Part shown: one piece after another, positions 34,134 through 44,083 of the stretch | Layout of the letters: the number at the start of each line of letters is the position of its first letter | Numbering within the stretch: position 1 is the first letter of the stretch | Assembly: GCF_008704655.1 (NCBI RefSeq) | Contig: NZ_CP023688.1 | Coordinates: forward strand, 3,906,001 to 3,970,000 | Direction: 5' to 3' | Length of the DNA: 64,000 nt | Source of the DNA: Streptomyces rimosus | GTDB taxonomy: Bacteria; Actinomycetota; Actinomycetes; Streptomycetales; Streptomycetaceae | Program-made: the position numbers and the translations under genes | Notes under the pieces: generated by a model | What the model saw: the letters and a program-made list of their open reading frames with translations, nothing else | The model's database searches: none | Told to the model about the DNA's origin: nothing

Positions 34134-34988
34134 TCAGCGGAAGTCGGCGGCGTGGCCCTCGACCCACTGCTCGAACGTGCGGGCCGGGCGGCCGGTGACC
34201 CGCTCAACCGTGTCCGTGACCGGGGCCGTCGTGCCGACGGCGGTGGCGAAGAGGCGGAAGAGCTGGAGCAGCACCTCCTTCGGGACCCCCGGCGTCGCGC
34301 GCTCCTCGGCGGCCTGCTCCTCGGGGATCGTCTCCACCCGCGTGGGGCGGCCGATGACGCGGCCGATGGTGGCGACCTGGTCCTCCCTGGTGAGGGACGC
34401 CGGTCCGGTGACGACATACGCCTGACCGGCGTGCGCGCCCGTGGTGTCCAGGAGGGCCGCGCCGGCCACCGCGGCGAGGTCGTCCTCGTGTACGGGCGAG
34501 GTGGCGGCCCCGGGGTGCGGGTCGCGGACCACGCCCCCCTCCCGGATCTCCTCGGCCCACTGGAGCGCGTTGGCGGCGTACGCGCCGCCGCGTACGAAGG
34601 TCCACTCCAGGCCGGAGGCGCGTACCGCGTCCTCCACCGCGCCGTGCATCCGGGCGAGGAAGTTGTCGGCGTCCTGCGGGCCTTCGCTGACGGCTATGGA
34701 GGAGTTGAGGACGATGCGGCGCACCCCGGCCTTTACCGCCGCGTCCACGACGGTGCGGGCCGCGTCGCCGCCGCCCGCCGCCAGGTTGAGGAACAGCGCG
34801 TCGGCGCCGTGCAGGGCCGGTCCGAGCGAGGCCGGGTCGGTCAGGTCGGCCCGTACCGTCTCGGCCTCGGCGGGCAGGCCGGCCCGCTCGGGGTCGCGGG
34901 TCAGCGCGCGTACGGCGGCGCCCTCCGCGAGCAGGTGGTCGACCAGGCTGCGGCCGATGTTGCCGGTGGCGCCGGTTACTACGATCAT
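34134..34988 (-). CDS. NmrA-like NAD(P)-binding protein
   Basis: A 284-aa atypical short-chain dehydrogenase. The dinucleotide loop is VTGATGNIGRSLVDHLL (4-20); an RALTRDPERAGLPAEAE segment suits NADPH; the catalytic Tyr-X3-Lys of true SDRs is not clear, which places it with NmrA/HSCARG-type sensors or quinone reductases. GGAG lies 11-12 nt before the ATG. It stands alone between the ATPase gene and the DUF2993 gene. Substrate unknown. Confidence 0.85.
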   Translation of the reverse strand: MIVVTGATGNIGRSLVDHLLAEGAAVRALTRDPERAGLPAEAETVRADLTDPASLGPALHGADALFLNLAAGGGDAARTVVDAAVKAGVRRIVLNSSIAVSEGPQDADNFLARMHGAVEDAVRASGLEWTFVRGGAYAANALQWAEEIREGGVVRDPHPGAATSPVHEDDLAAVAGAALLDTTGAHAGQAYVVTGPASLTREDQVATIGRVIGRPTRVETIPEEQAAEERATPGVPKEVLLQLFRLFATAVGTTAPVTDTVERVTGRPARTFEQWVEGHAADFR

Positions 34989-35161
34989 CGCGGGGCCCTC
35001 CAGGGGGTGCGGCGAAGCTGTTGATTTCGGTCAACGCCGGGGCGCTCCGGTAATTCCCGACCGGCCGGTTCGGGCCAAGCGGGCGGGACAAGCCCGTGCA
35101 AATCTCACTTACCGCCAGTAGGACTTGCGTTCGAGGGTTGTACGCATGGTGGGATGTCCTG

Positions 35162-36619
35162 ATGCGCATCCCCCCACGCATACCCTCACCCTCCTCGAAC
35201 CTTCCCCCCACACCGGACACAGACGAACAGGGCAGCTCGGGCGATATGGGCAGTACAGCCGGTACGGACGGCACAGGCGGCACGTCCGGTGCGGGCGAAG
35301 GCGGCGGGAAGCGTCAGGGCCTCGGCGACGCTCCCGGCCGCGACACGGGCGACACCGCGCAGTTCGAGAAGATCAACCCGTACGCGGATCTGGCCGCACT
35401 GGCCGACCCCGAGCCGGACCCGGGCGCGGAGCCCGCGGGCGGCCCGGCTCGGCTGAACCGGCGTACGTACCTCAACGAGCGCGACGGCAGCGACGACCCG
35501 CTGGGCCTGGGCCTGCGCTCCGAGGACGACGATCCACAGGCGTGGGCGCCGCCGAACCACAGGCGCCGCAAGCGCGGGATCAGCCGCTTCGCGGCGGTGC
35601 CGAAGGCGGCGAAGCTGCTGGTCGCGGTCCTGGTGTGCATGGCGTTCCTGGCGCTGTCCGACCGGTTCGCCGTGCTGTACGCGCAGCACGCGGCCGCGGA
35701 GAAGATGAAGGAGTCGCTGCATCTGAACGCCGCTCCGGAAGTGGACATCAAGGGGTTCCCGTTCCTGACGCAGGTCGTCGGCAAGCGGCTGGACCAGGTG
35801 GACGTCACCATTCCGGACCTCGCGGCCGACCGGGTGTCGCTGGCCAAGGTCGAGGCGACCGCGAAGGACATACAGATCATCGGCGACCTGCCCAGCTCCC
35901 TCACGGGCGCCACGGTCGGCAGCATGCAGGGCACCGTGCTGCTGTCGTTCGACGACATGAACCGGGAACTGGGCGCGTCACAGGTCAAGTTCAGCGAACT
36001 GGGCCCGAACTCCGTGCGCGCGGTCGGGCAGCTGCCGATCGCCGGGCACGAGCTGCGCGTACAGGCGGAGGCGCACATCCGGCAGGCCGGTGACCGCGGG
36101 ATCAGCACGGACATCAGCAAGATGCGGCTGGACATCGCGGACGTGGCCGTCTACCGCCCGGGCACCGGCAAGGAGGAGGGCCTGCGGCTGACCCGCAAGG
36201 CCGCGGCCGAGGTGAGCCGGCAGGCCGCCAAGGTGAAGGCCATGCTGGGCGTGCCCGCCATCGCGGAGCGCCTCGGGATTCCGCGGCAGACCATCGACGA
36301 AGCGCTGCGCAGCGAGAAGAAGCTGCACGAACTGACCGGCGCGCCGCGCTTCATCGAGCAGCTGATGCAGGTCAACCTCGTCGACGTGGTGATCGATCAC
36401 CCGTGGCTGCTCCAGAAGGTCGGCATCGACCCGAAGATCCTGGGCGCGCTGTCCGGCCTGACCAAGCCGCAGCTGGCGGACCGGCTGTCGCTCTCCTTCC
36501 GGCTGCCCAAGACGCCCGGTGACGTGCGGCTGCGGGACATCTCGGTGGAGCGGGACGGAATCCGGGTGAAGTTCTCCGGGACCGGGCTGCCGATCGGGAG
36601 CGCGGCCAAGGGGAAGTAG
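35162..36619 (+). CDS. DUF2993 (LmeA-like) membrane-anchored lipid-binding protein
   Basis: A 485-aa protein. The first about 135 residues are disordered and Gly/Pro/acidic; a hydrophobic segment AKLLVAVLVCMAFLALS (about 157-173) anchors it with the rest outside. The DUF2993 domain (about 180-475) includes IKGFPFLTQVVGKRLDQVDV. Mycobacterial LmeA of this family binds phospholipids and helps lipomannan maturation, so a role in cell-envelope lipid handling is inferred. Start: ATG 35162 with a GGGA site about 7 nt upstream; an internal start is possible because the tail is poorly conserved. A smaller paralogue is at 50037. Confidence 0.85.
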   Translation: MRIPPRIPSPSSNLPPTPDTDEQGSSGDMGSTAGTDGTGGTSGAGEGGGKRQGLGDAPGRDTGDTAQFEKINPYADLAALADPEPDPGAEPAGGPARLNRRTYLNERDGSDDPLGLGLRSEDDDPQAWAPPNHRRRKRGISRFAAVPKAAKLLVAVLVCMAFLALSDRFAVLYAQHAAAEKMKESLHLNAAPEVDIKGFPFLTQVVGKRLDQVDVTIPDLAADRVSLAKVEATAKDIQIIGDLPSSLTGATVGSMQGTVLLSFDDMNRELGASQVKFSELGPNSVRAVGQLPIAGHELRVQAEAHIRQAGDRGISTDISKMRLDIADVAVYRPGTGKEEGLRLTRKAAAEVSRQAAKVKAMLGVPAIAERLGIPRQTIDEALRSEKKLHELTGAPRFIEQLMQVNLVDVVIDHPWLLQKVGIDPKILGALSGLTKPQLADRLSLSFRLPKTPGDVRLRDISVERDGIRVKFSGTGLPIGSAAKGK

Positions 36620-36631
36620 GGCGGACGGACG

Positions 36632-36659
36632 GTGCCGGGGCGCGGGACCGCCCCGGCAC
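36632..36659. terminator. Bidirectional terminator between DUF2993 gene and sensor kinase
   Basis: An 11-bp GC stem (36632-36642 with 36649-36659) and a 6-nt loop between convergent genes. Confidence 0.75.
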
Positions 36660-36664
36660 GCCCC

Positions 36665-38164
36665 CTACTCCTCCGGCAGATCCGGCGGCGGCGTGGCCGC
36701 CCCGGGCAGGTTCAGTACGGCCTCCGCGCCGCCGCTCGCCGCCGCCCGCAGCTCCACCGTGCCGCCCGCCTGGTACGCCGTGCGCGCCACGATCGACAGG
36801 CCGAGCCCGCTGCCCGGCAGGCTGCGGGCCGACGGCGAGCGCCAGAACCGTTCGAAGACGTGCGGCAGTTCCTCCTCGGGAATGCCGGGGCCGTGGTCGC
36901 GCACCCGCAGTTCGCCCTTGCGCAGAGCGACCTCGACGGCGCCGCCCTCCGGGCTGAACTTGACCGCGTTGTCCAGCAGGTTGACCACCGCCCGCTCCAG
37001 CGCGGCCGGCTCGGCCCGTACGTACCAGGGGTCCAGCTCGGCGGTGATGTCCAGCGTCGGGCCGCGCAGCCGGGCTCGGCGCAGGGCCGAGTCCACGATG
37101 TCGTGCAGCGCGACGACCGGTACGGAGCCCGCGCCGCCCGGCCCGGTCTCCGGCGTACGGGAGAGTTCCTGGAGGTCGCCGATGAGCGCGGCCAGCTCCC
37201 CCATCTGCGCCTTCACCGAGGACAGCAGCGCCTGCTTGTCCTCGGCGGGCAGCTGCCGCCCGGACTGCTCGCTGCGCACCAGCAGGTCGATGTTGGTACG
37301 CAGCGAGGTCAGCGGCGTCCGCAGCTCGTGTCCAGCGTCCGCGATCAGCTGCTGCTGCAAGTCGCGGGAGGAGGCCAGCGCGGCGGTCATGGAGTTGAAG
37401 GAGCGCGAGAGCCGGGCGATCTCGTCCTCGCCATCGACGGGGATGCGGATCGTCAAGTCCTCCGTACGGGCGACATGTTCGACGGCTTCGGTGAGCCGGT
37501 CCACGGGCCTGAGGCCCGCGCGGGCGACCCACAGGCCCGCGGTGGCAGCGCCCAGCACACCCACGCCGGTGACGATCAGGAGGATCAGGGCGAGCTGGTT
37601 GAGGGGCTGGGTGACCGGGTCCATGGGGGTCGCGATGGAGACCGCGACCTGGTGGCCGGACGCGTCGATCAGCGGACCGCGGTACGGACGGGTGATCACC
37701 CTCATCTCCGTGCCGTCGGCGGCCCGGGTGGTGTGCAGCGCCTCGCCGGACCGGCCCTGCGCCACGTCCACGTCGGACGTCTCCGCGGGGATGCGGGTCT
37801 TCTCCCACCAGGTGCAGACGCTGCCGTCGGACATCACGATCTGCACCGTGTACGGCGTGGGCAGCCGCAGCTGGACGTTGCCCGGCACCGGGCTGTTGCA
37901 CCTGCCCGCCAGGTCCTGCACGTACTCGGCGGCCACCCCCTGGCGCTTGAGGGTCTCGTCGACCTGTTCCGTCAGCCGGTCCCGGGTCACCACCCAGCAG
38001 GCAGCGGCCGACGCGGCCACGGCGACCGCCACGGCGACCGCCGTGAGCACGGCCAGCCGGGAGCGCAGCGGCAGCAGCCGGTAGCGGCGCACGATGCGTT
38101 CCTTGAGGCCGGGTCTCCTGCCGGTGGCGGGAGCCGGTGCGGAACCGGCCGGTTCCTGACTCAT
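36665..38164 (-). CDS. Sensor histidine kinase (MprB-like)
   Basis: A 499-aa membrane kinase. Two membrane segments (about 38-60 and 187-212) bracket an extracytoplasmic domain with two Cys ([16 protein letters not shown]); then HAMP, the phospho-His in [14 protein letters not shown] and an ATPase domain with [24 protein letters not shown] and [10 protein letters not shown]. The neighbouring HtrA-like protease gene is typical of envelope-stress systems such as MprAB/CssRS, so cell-envelope stress is the likely input (inference). Its start overlaps the response-regulator stop by 4 nt (ATGA). Confidence 0.92.
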   Translation of the reverse strand: MSQEPAGSAPAPATGRRPGLKERIVRRYRLLPLRSRLAVLTAVAVAVAVAASAAACWVVTRDRLTEQVDETLKRQGVAAEYVQDLAGRCNSPVPGNVQLRLPTPYTVQIVMSDGSVCTWWEKTRIPAETSDVDVAQGRSGEALHTTRAADGTEMRVITRPYRGPLIDASGHQVAVSIATPMDPVTQPLNQLALILLIVTGVGVLGAATAGLWVARAGLRPVDRLTEAVEHVARTEDLTIRIPVDGEDEIARLSRSFNSMTAALASSRDLQQQLIADAGHELRTPLTSLRTNIDLLVRSEQSGRQLPAEDKQALLSSVKAQMGELAALIGDLQELSRTPETGPGGAGSVPVVALHDIVDSALRRARLRGPTLDITAELDPWYVRAEPAALERAVVNLLDNAVKFSPEGGAVEVALRKGELRVRDHGPGIPEEELPHVFERFWRSPSARSLPGSGLGLSIVARTAYQAGGTVELRAAASGGAEAVLNLPGAATPPPDLPEE

Positions 38165-38898
38165 TCGGCGCCGCCCTCGGCCCGCAGCACGTACCCCACC
38201 CCGCGCACCGTGTGCACCAGCCGCGGTTCGCCGCCCGCCTCCGTCTTGCGGCGCAGATACATCACGTACACGTCCAGGGAGTTGGAGGTCGGCTCGAAGT
38301 CGAAGCCCCAGACCGCCTTGAGGATCTGCTCCCGGGTGAGCACCTGGCGCGGGTGCGCGAGGAACATCTCCAGCAGCGTGAATTCCGTACGGGTCAGCTC
38401 GACCTGCCGGTCCCCGCGAGTCACCTCCCGCGTCGCCAGGTCCATCCGCAGATCGGCGAAGGTCAGCGTGTCGCCCTCCGCGGGGGGCGCGCCGGCGGCC
38501 GCCGCGTAGGAGCTGCGGCGCAGCAGGGCGCGGATACGGGCGAGGAGTTCGTCCAGCTCGAAGGGTTTGACGAGGTAGTCGTCGGCGCCGGCGTCCAGCC
38601 CGGTGACGCGGTCGCCGACCGTGTCGCGGGCGGTCAGCATCAGGATCGGTACGGTCACGCCGCTCGCCCGCAGCCGCCGGGCGGCCGTCAGCCCGTCCAT
38701 CCGGGGCATCAGCACATCGAGGACGATCAGTTCGGGGTCGTACGCGGCGACCTTCTCGACCGCGTCGAGGCCGTCGACGGCCTGCTCGGTCCCGTACCCC
38801 TCGAAGGCCAGGGAGCGCTGCAACGCCTCGCGGACGGCCGGCTCGTCGTCGACGATCAGGATGCGGGCGGGCTGGTCACCGTGCTCGGCGGGACTCAT
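38161..38898 (-). CDS. OmpR-type response regulator (MprA-like)
   Basis: A 245-aa regulator partnered with the kinase that overlaps its end. Receiver domain with Asp17/Asp18 in ILIVDDEPA, phospho-acceptor Asp61 in [13 protein letters not shown] and Lys in DYLVKPFEL; winged-helix domain ending [17 protein letters not shown] and VRGVGYVLR. The start at 38898 gives the standard receiver N-terminus; GAGG lies 12 nt upstream. The open frame continues far upstream but over the small gene at 39060. Probable target: the HtrA-like gene at 39622. Confidence 0.92.
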   Translation of the reverse strand: MSPAEHGDQPARILIVDDEPAVREALQRSLAFEGYGTEQAVDGLDAVEKVAAYDPELIVLDVLMPRMDGLTAARRLRASGVTVPILMLTARDTVGDRVTGLDAGADDYLVKPFELDELLARIRALLRRSSYAAAAGAPPAEGDTLTFADLRMDLATREVTRGDRQVELTRTEFTLLEMFLAHPRQVLTREQILKAVWGFDFEPTSNSLDVYVMYLRRKTEAGGEPRLVHTVRGVGYVLRAEGGAE

Positions 38899-39059
38899 GG
38901 CTGTGACTACCTCGGATGTCGATGTGGACGGCTGACCGGGGATTCCGCGGTCCTGCCTGTCAGCCTCGCACGTCGGCGGCCGGGGCACGCCGCTCGGCAC
39001 GGTGTTCAGCGCGCGCGGGGGATGCGGCACCGCGCGGCCGGGACATGGGGGCGTGGCGT

Positions 39060-39362
39060 TCACCTCCGGGCGGCCGCTGCCCGGGGCGGCCGGGCCGGGC
39101 CCGCCGCAGTGGGCCGCTTGGGGCGGGGGCGCGCCGCCGCCGCGACCTCGGCCGGGCGTTCCGTACGGGCTCCCGCCACCCGTGCCTCGGCCTCCGCCAG
39201 GTCGAGGGCCAGGTCCAGGTCGGCGGGCCCGGTACGGGCGTCCGCGCCGTGGTCGACGGTCCACACGCCCGCGCTGCGCCGTTCCTCGCCGGCGCTCCAG
39301 GCGATGGCGGCCGCGAGGGCGCGGCGGGCACGGTGGACCGGGACGGTGATCTTGCTGGCCAT
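39060..39362 (-). CDS. Small hypothetical Ala/Arg-rich protein
   Basis: A 100-aa protein with no family I recognise. Residues 1-60 look helical ([36 protein letters not shown]), while the last 35 are a low-complexity Ala/Pro/Arg tail. The evidence that it is real is translational: an AGGAGG site sits exactly 6 nt before the ATG. It lies between the htrA-like gene and the response regulator on the same strand, with 259 bp and 161 bp gaps. Confidence 0.6.
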   Translation of the reverse strand: MASKITVPVHRARRALAAAIAWSAGEERRSAGVWTVDHGADARTGPADLDLALDLAEAEARVAGARTERPAEVAAAARPRPKRPTAAGPARPPRAAAARR

Positions 39363-39621
39363 GGGGGCCTCCTCGTATGTGAGGTTCGGAGGGTGGGGCG
39401 GGAGAAGGAGGCAGGAGGGGGGAGCGGGAGAAACGTTTCGGGGGTGGTCACGGGGGCCGGAGTTCAGAGCCGACTGGTCCCGGGAGCCCGGAGTTCGGAG
39501 CTGGTCCCGGGAGCCCCGGGTTCAGAGCTGGTGCCAGGGACGGGAAGCGGCGCCAACGGCGGGAAGCGGCGCCCGATACGGCCCCGGAAGCGGCCGTACG
39601 CCTGACAGCCACCGCACCGCC

Positions 39622-40767
39622 TCAGCTGTTGCTGCCGCCCCCGGCCCGCAGCTTCGCCAGGTCCGCCTTGACCGTGTTGATCGGGATGGCGAAGCCGAGG
39701 CCGACACTTCCGGCCGAGCTGCTGCCCTGTGCGGAACTGGGCGAGTACATCGCGGAGTTGATGCCGATGATCTGGCCCTTCATGTCGATCAGCGCGCCGC
39801 CGGAGTTGCCGGGGTTGAGCGCCGCGTCGGTCTGGATGGCCTTGTACGTGGTCTTCGACTGGCCGGTGTCGCCGTTGTACTGGTTGCCGCCGAACTCGAA
39901 CGGCCAGCCCGGGCCGCCCTGCTCCTGCCGGCGCTGGCGCCCGTCGTCCTTGGGGACCGTCACATCGCGCTTGAGGGCGGAGACGATGCCGCTGGTGACC
40001 GAGCCGGTGAGGCCCTCGGGCGAGCCGATCGCGACGACCTCGTCGCCGACCGCCAGGTTGTCGGAGTTGCCGAGCGAGGCGGTGGTGAGGTTCTTGGCGC
40101 CCTTGACCTTGATCAGCGCCAGGTCCTTGTCCGGGTCGGTGCCCACGACGTCGGCCTGCTTCTTGCTGCCGTCGCTGAAGGTGACCTCGACCGAGGAAGC
40201 GCCGGCCACCACGTGGTTGTTGGTGACGATCTCGCCGTCCGGGGTGATCACCACGCCGGAGCCGGTGGACTGGCCGCTGGACGTACGCGCCTTGATCTCG
40301 ACTATGGCGGGGCTGACCGCCTTGGCGACCGCCGAGACACCGCCGCTCTTGGAGGAGCCCGCGTTGACCGCCGGGGTGGTCGTGCTCGCCTGCGGCCGGT
40401 CCGTCGCGCTCCCGATGAGCGCGGCGCTGCCGCCGCCTATCAGGCCGGAGGCCAGCGCCACGGCCGCGATCAGCGCGACCGGACGGCGGGCCCGGCGGCG
40501 CGGCGCGGGCGCGCCCGTACCGGTGACGTCGGGGCCTTCCGGACCGCCCGGGCCACCGGGGCCGCTCGGGTTGCCGAAACCGGCCGTGCCGCCCGGACCG
40601 CCGGGGGCCGCGGGGGTGTCCGCCGCCGACTGCTGCGCGCCATACGGGGGGTGGGGCGGGGGCGGCGGGTAGCCCGCCCCGCTCGTCCCGCCCTGCGCCT
40701 GCGGCCCGTGGGCGTAACCCTGGTACTGAGGAGTCTCGTCGCCGCTGCGGCGGTACGTTTCGGTCAT
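39622..40767 (-). CDS. Membrane-anchored HtrA-like serine protease without PDZ domain
   Basis: A 381-aa protein. The cytoplasmic N-terminus (about 1-90) is Gly/Pro-rich; a membrane segment ALIAAVALASGLIGGGSAAL (about 97-116) follows, then a trypsin-like domain outside. The catalytic triad can be placed: His in IVTNNHVVAG, Asp in DPDKDLALIKV, Ser in NPGNSGGALID. It ends just after the protease domain (AIPINTVKADLAKLRAGG), so the PDZ domain of classical HtrA/DegS is missing; regulation must differ. Start ATG 40767. Neighbouring two-component genes suggest envelope-stress control. Confidence 0.92.
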   Translation of the reverse strand: MTETYRRSGDETPQYQGYAHGPQAQGGTSGAGYPPPPPHPPYGAQQSAADTPAAPGGPGGTAGFGNPSGPGGPGGPEGPDVTGTGAPAPRRRARRPVALIAAVALASGLIGGGSAALIGSATDRPQASTTTPAVNAGSSKSGGVSAVAKAVSPAIVEIKARTSSGQSTGSGVVITPDGEIVTNNHVVAGASSVEVTFSDGSKKQADVVGTDPDKDLALIKVKGAKNLTTASLGNSDNLAVGDEVVAIGSPEGLTGSVTSGIVSALKRDVTVPKDDGRQRRQEQGGPGWPFEFGGNQYNGDTGQSKTTYKAIQTDAALNPGNSGGALIDMKGQIIGINSAMYSPSSAQGSSSAGSVGLGFAIPINTVKADLAKLRAGGGSNS

Positions 40768-40900
40768 GAACCCGACTGTGCGGGCCGACCATGAGAACCG
40801 TCTGAGAAGGCCCTGAGAGGCCCGACAGAAGTAGGTATGCCCGGTGTAAGGAAGATCAGCGGCGGGGAGTCGCCGACCCGGTCGGGGGCGGCCGCCCGGG

Positions 40901-41971
40901 TCAGGCGCGGGGCGACTGGTCGACGCTCGGCACCGAGCCGCCGGCCGCCGGGCCGCAGCCGCACGAGCCCCGGACCACCAGCCGCGCCGGGAACTGCCGC
41001 AGCCGCTCGCGCCGCGAGCCGACCACCCGCAGGCCGTCGTCCAGCACCAGGTCCACCGCGGCCCGCGCCATCGCCACCCGGTCCGAGGCGACCGTGGTCA
41101 GCGGCGGGTCGGTCAGCGCGGCTTCCTTGACGTCGTCGAACCCGGCCACGGCCAGTTCGCCCGGTACGTCGATGCGCAGCTCGCGGGCGGCCCGCAGGAC
41201 GCCGATCGCCTGGTCGTCGGTGGCGCACATGATGGCCGGCGGCCGGTCCGGTCCGGAGAGCAGGCCCAGGGCGACCCGGTAGGCGTCGTAGCGGTTGTAC
41301 GGCGCCTGGAAATACCGGCCTTCGAGGGACTTTCCGGACTCCGACATCGCCCGGCGCCAGCCCTCCAGGTGGTCGGTGACCGGGTCGCCGGACTTCGGCG
41401 TCTCTTCCGTGCCGCCGAGGAAGGCGACGTAAGGGTGGCCGTGCTCCAGCAGGTGCCGGGTCGCCAGTTGCGCGCCGCCGACGTCGTCCGTCATCACGGC
41501 CACGTCGTCGATCGCGTCAGGTCGCCGGTGCAGCAGGACCACCCGGGCGTCCCAGGCGTCGATCTCGGCGGCGGCGTGCTCGCTGGGCCCCTGGCTGATC
41601 AGGATCAGGCCCGCCACGCGCATCCCCAAGAAAGCACGCAAATAGTGCACTTCGCGCTCGTCCAGGTAGTCGGCGTTGCCGACCAGGACCATCTTCCCGC
41701 GCTCGGCGGCAGCCTGCTCGACGGCGTGCGCCATCTCCGCGAAGAACGGCTGCCGGGTGTCCGGCACGATCAGTCCTATGAGGTCCGTGCGCCGGGACGC
41801 CATCGCCTGGGCCACCCGGTCCGGGCGGTACCCCAGCTCCTTGATCGCGGCGAGCACCCGCTCGCGCGTGGCCGGGGCGACCGGCCTCGGTCCGTTGTTG
41901 ATGACGTAACTCACCACGGCGGTCGAGGTACCCGCCAGTTTTGCCACATCATCCCGCGTCACCTTGGCCAC
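40901..41971 (-). CDS. LacI-family transcriptional regulator
   Basis: A 356-aa regulator. The LacI helix-turn-helix and hinge occupy about 3-58 ([38 protein letters not shown]), followed by a periplasmic-binding-protein-like sensor domain (about 62-335). The inducer is unknown; no sugar operon is adjacent, which is unusual for the family. It starts with GTG at 41971 and a TAGACT at 41979-41984 ends 7 nt before it, so a leaderless transcript is likely. It is followed by the HtrA-like gene 133 bp away and preceded by glnR. Confidence 0.9.
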   Translation of the reverse strand: MAKVTRDDVAKLAGTSTAVVSYVINNGPRPVAPATRERVLAAIKELGYRPDRVAQAMASRRTDLIGLIVPDTRQPFFAEMAHAVEQAAAERGKMVLVGNADYLDEREVHYLRAFLGMRVAGLILISQGPSEHAAAEIDAWDARVVLLHRRPDAIDDVAVMTDDVGGAQLATRHLLEHGHPYVAFLGGTEETPKSGDPVTDHLEGWRRAMSESGKSLEGRYFQAPYNRYDAYRVALGLLSGPDRPPAIMCATDDQAIGVLRAARELRIDVPGELAVAGFDDVKEAALTDPPLTTVASDRVAMARAAVDLVLDDGLRVVGSRRERLRQFPARLVVRGSCGCGPAAGGSVPSVDQSPRA

Positions 41972-41995
41972 GCGCGGCAGTCTACGCGGGTGGTT

Positions 41996-42835
41996 CTACC
42001 GCTCGGCAGGCCGAGCGGCAGCGGCTTCTCTCCCGGCACCGGCGCGCGAGGGCGCCGTGCGGCGCGCGCCCGCGCCCGCGCCGTCCTCCGAGCCGTCGCC
42101 GTTCGCCGCGGCCCGGCCGCCGCGCTTGTCCTGCGGCTCCCGGTCCTCCGCCGCGCGCTCGGGCTTCTCCGGGGTCACGAAGCGGTACCCGACGTTGCGC
42201 ACGGTGCCGATCAGCGACTCGTGCTCCGGGCCGAGCTTCGCGCGAAGGCGCCGTACGTGGACGTCGACGGTGCGCGTACCGCCGAAGTAGTCGTAACCCC
42301 AGACCTCTTGCAGCAGCTGGGCGCGGGTGAAGACCCGGCCCGGGTGCTGCGCCAGGTACTTCAGCAGCTCGAACTCCTTGAAGGTCAGGTCCAGGACCCG
42401 GCCCTTGAGCTTGGCGCTGTAGGTCGCCTCGTCCACCGACAGATCGCCGTTGCGGATCTCCATCGGGCAGTCGTCGGCGGTGATCTGCTGGCGGCCCATG
42501 GCCAGCCGCAGCCGGGCCTCGACCTCGGCCGGGCCCGCGGTGTCCAGCAGGACGTCGTCGATGCCCCAGTCCGCGGTGACGGCCGCCAGACCGCCCTCGG
42601 TCACCACCAGCACCAGCGGGCAGCCGGGCCCGGTGGAGCGCAGCAGCTGGCACAGCGACCGTACGTGCGGCAGGTCACGCCGCCCGTCGATCAGTATGAC
42701 GTCGGCCCCGGGGGTGTCCACCAGGGCCGGCCCCTCGGCGGGGGCGACCCGCACGCTGTGGAGCAGCAGGCCGAGCGCGGGCAGCACCTCCGTCGAGGGC
42801 TGGAGGGCGTTGGTCAGGAGCAGCAGCGAGCTCAT
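41996..42835 (-). CDS. glnR: Nitrogen regulator GlnR
   Basis: Orphan OmpR-type activator/repressor of ammonium assimilation (glnA, amtB, nirB and others). The 279-aa product has an atypical receiver (1-115) with conserved Asp50 in [12 protein letters not shown] but without the full acidic pocket; published work shows it works without canonical phosphorylation. The winged-helix domain (about 130-225) has [20 protein letters not shown] and [20 protein letters not shown]. The C-terminal 50 residues are charged and variable. No cognate kinase is adjacent, as expected. Its ATG is overlapped by the stop of a 24-codon upstream ORF (42832-42906), so translation may be coupled. Confidence 0.96.
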   Translation of the reverse strand: MSSLLLLTNALQPSTEVLPALGLLLHSVRVAPAEGPALVDTPGADVILIDGRRDLPHVRSLCQLLRSTGPGCPLVLVVTEGGLAAVTADWGIDDVLLDTAGPAEVEARLRLAMGRQQITADDCPMEIRNGDLSVDEATYSAKLKGRVLDLTFKEFELLKYLAQHPGRVFTRAQLLQEVWGYDYFGGTRTVDVHVRRLRAKLGPEHESLIGTVRNVGYRFVTPEKPERAAEDREPQDKRGGRAAANGDGSEDGAGAGARRTAPSRAGAGREAAAARPAER

Positions 42836-42906
42836 CGCCGATCACCCGCCCGGGCCCCGGCCGGCCGTTTACTGCCCTTTGTGTCCTGCACGCTTCGCTC
42901 GCCCAT
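42832..42906 (-). CDS. 24-codon upstream ORF overlapping the glnR start
   Basis: Reads [15 protein letters not shown] and on to a TGA that overlaps the glnR ATG (ATGA). It has a much better ribosome site (GAGGAGGA, 10-12 nt upstream) than glnR itself, whose own upstream bases GGGTGATC are weak. The peptide is basic and resembles nothing known. The likely role is to deliver ribosomes to glnR (translational coupling). Confidence 0.5.
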   Translation of the reverse strand: MGERSVQDTKGSKRPAGARAGDRR

Positions 42907-43074
42907 TACGTCTGGTTCCTCCTCGGTCCCTGCGAACGGGGCCCCTCCCATGGCGTTCTCCGGCGGCCATGGGGGCGTCTGCGGCACTGCTTCCTACGGG
43001 CGGGCTCCGCTGCCGCCCGAGGGCCCTGCGGAGCGCCGGTGCTCATCGGCGCGTGAACGCGTTTCAAAGCACAA

Positions 43075-43106
43075 AAGGACCCGGGGGCAACGCTGCCCGG
43101 ATCCTT
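43075..43106 (-). terminator. Imperfect hairpin upstream of glnR
   Basis: On the minus strand AAGGATCCGGGCA pairs with TGCCCCCGGGTCCTT (one mismatch and a bulge) and is followed by a T-rich stretch TTGTGCTTTG. No minus-strand gene ends here, so if real it would act in the glnR leader or end antisense transcription. Confidence 0.35.
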
Positions 43107-43128
43107 CTTGCCCAGCAGAATAGCCCAC

Positions 43129-44001
43129 ATGACTTCCGGACCCGAGGCGGATTTTGCGCGATCTTGTGTTCCGTCGATCACTTCGAGTGGCCGGCGCACG
43201 TCGCTGTTGACGGAGGACGGGGTCCGCATCGAGGCCCTGTACACGCCTCCGCGCGCCCCCGCGGGCGCCCCCTCGGACGTCCTCGCCGTGGTTCTCGCGC
43301 ACGGCTTCACCGGGGCGCTGGAGCGGCCCGCGCTGCGCCGCGCGGCCGGGGTCTTCGCCCAGGATGCGGCCGTGATCACATTTTCCTTCCGGGGGCACGG
43401 GCGGTCCGGCGGGCGGTCCACGGTCGGCGACCGCGAGGTGCTGGACCTGGCCGCGGCGGTGGGCTGGGCGCGGGCCCTGGGCCACCGGCGCGTCGCGACC
43501 GTGGGTTTCTCCATGGGCGGCTCGGTCGTCCTGCGGCACGCCGCGCTGTTCGGAGGGGCGCGCGGGGGGCGCACGGATGCGCGGACCGACATGGTGGTGT
43601 CGGTGAGTGCTCCCGCGCGGTGGTTCTACCGGGGTACGGCGCCGATGCGCAGGCTGCACTGGGTGGTGACGCGGCCCACGGGCCGCCTGGTGTCACGCCT
43701 GGGGCTGAAGACGCGCATCCATCCGGAGGACTGGGACCCCGTACCGCTCTCCCCCGTCGCCGCCGTCCCGCGCATCTCCCCCACCCCGCTGCTGATCGTG
43801 CACGGCGATCAGGACCCGTACTTCCCGTTGGACCATCCGAGGATGCTGGCCGCTGCCGCCGACCCGGACACCGCCGAGCTGTGGCTGGAGCGCGGCTTCG
43901 GCCACGCGGAGAACGCGGCGCCCGAGGCGCTGCTCGGCCGTATCGCGGCGTGGACGGCGGAGCGGGCAGCGGAGCGAGCGGCGGAACCGGACGGAGACTG
44001 A
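43129..44001 (+). CDS. Alpha/beta hydrolase
   Basis: A 290-aa cytoplasmic hydrolase. The oxyanion motif VVLAHGFTGALE (about 51-62) and the nucleophile elbow VGFSMGGSVV are clear; the acid is probably in LLIVHGDQDPYFPL and the His in ERGFGHAENAAP. The lid region is short. No substrate can be assigned. Start choice is uncertain: ATG 43129 has no ribosome site; TTG 43108 in the same frame is a possible alternative. It is divergent from glnR. Confidence 0.8.
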   Translation: MTSGPEADFARSCVPSITSSGRRTSLLTEDGVRIEALYTPPRAPAGAPSDVLAVVLAHGFTGALERPALRRAAGVFAQDAAVITFSFRGHGRSGGRSTVGDREVLDLAAAVGWARALGHRRVATVGFSMGGSVVLRHAALFGGARGGRTDARTDMVVSVSAPARWFYRGTAPMRRLHWVVTRPTGRLVSRLGLKTRIHPEDWDPVPLSPVAAVPRISPTPLLIVHGDQDPYFPLDHPRMLAAAADPDTAELWLERGFGHAENAAPEALLGRIAAWTAERAAERAAEPDGD

Positions 44002-44002
44002 C

Positions 44003-44035
44003 GGCGGCCCGTACCGCTTACTGGTACGGGCCGCC
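44003..44035. terminator. Bidirectional terminator between hydrolase and ABC exporter genes
   Basis: A perfect 13-bp stem (GGCGGCCCGTACC and its complement) with a 7-nt loop, starting 1 bp after the hydrolase stop codon and 49 bp beyond the exporter stop. Confidence 0.85.
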
Positions 44036-44083
44036 GCCTGTGTCGCCGGATATCCGGCGACAGACCGTGTTGCCGGAATCCGG

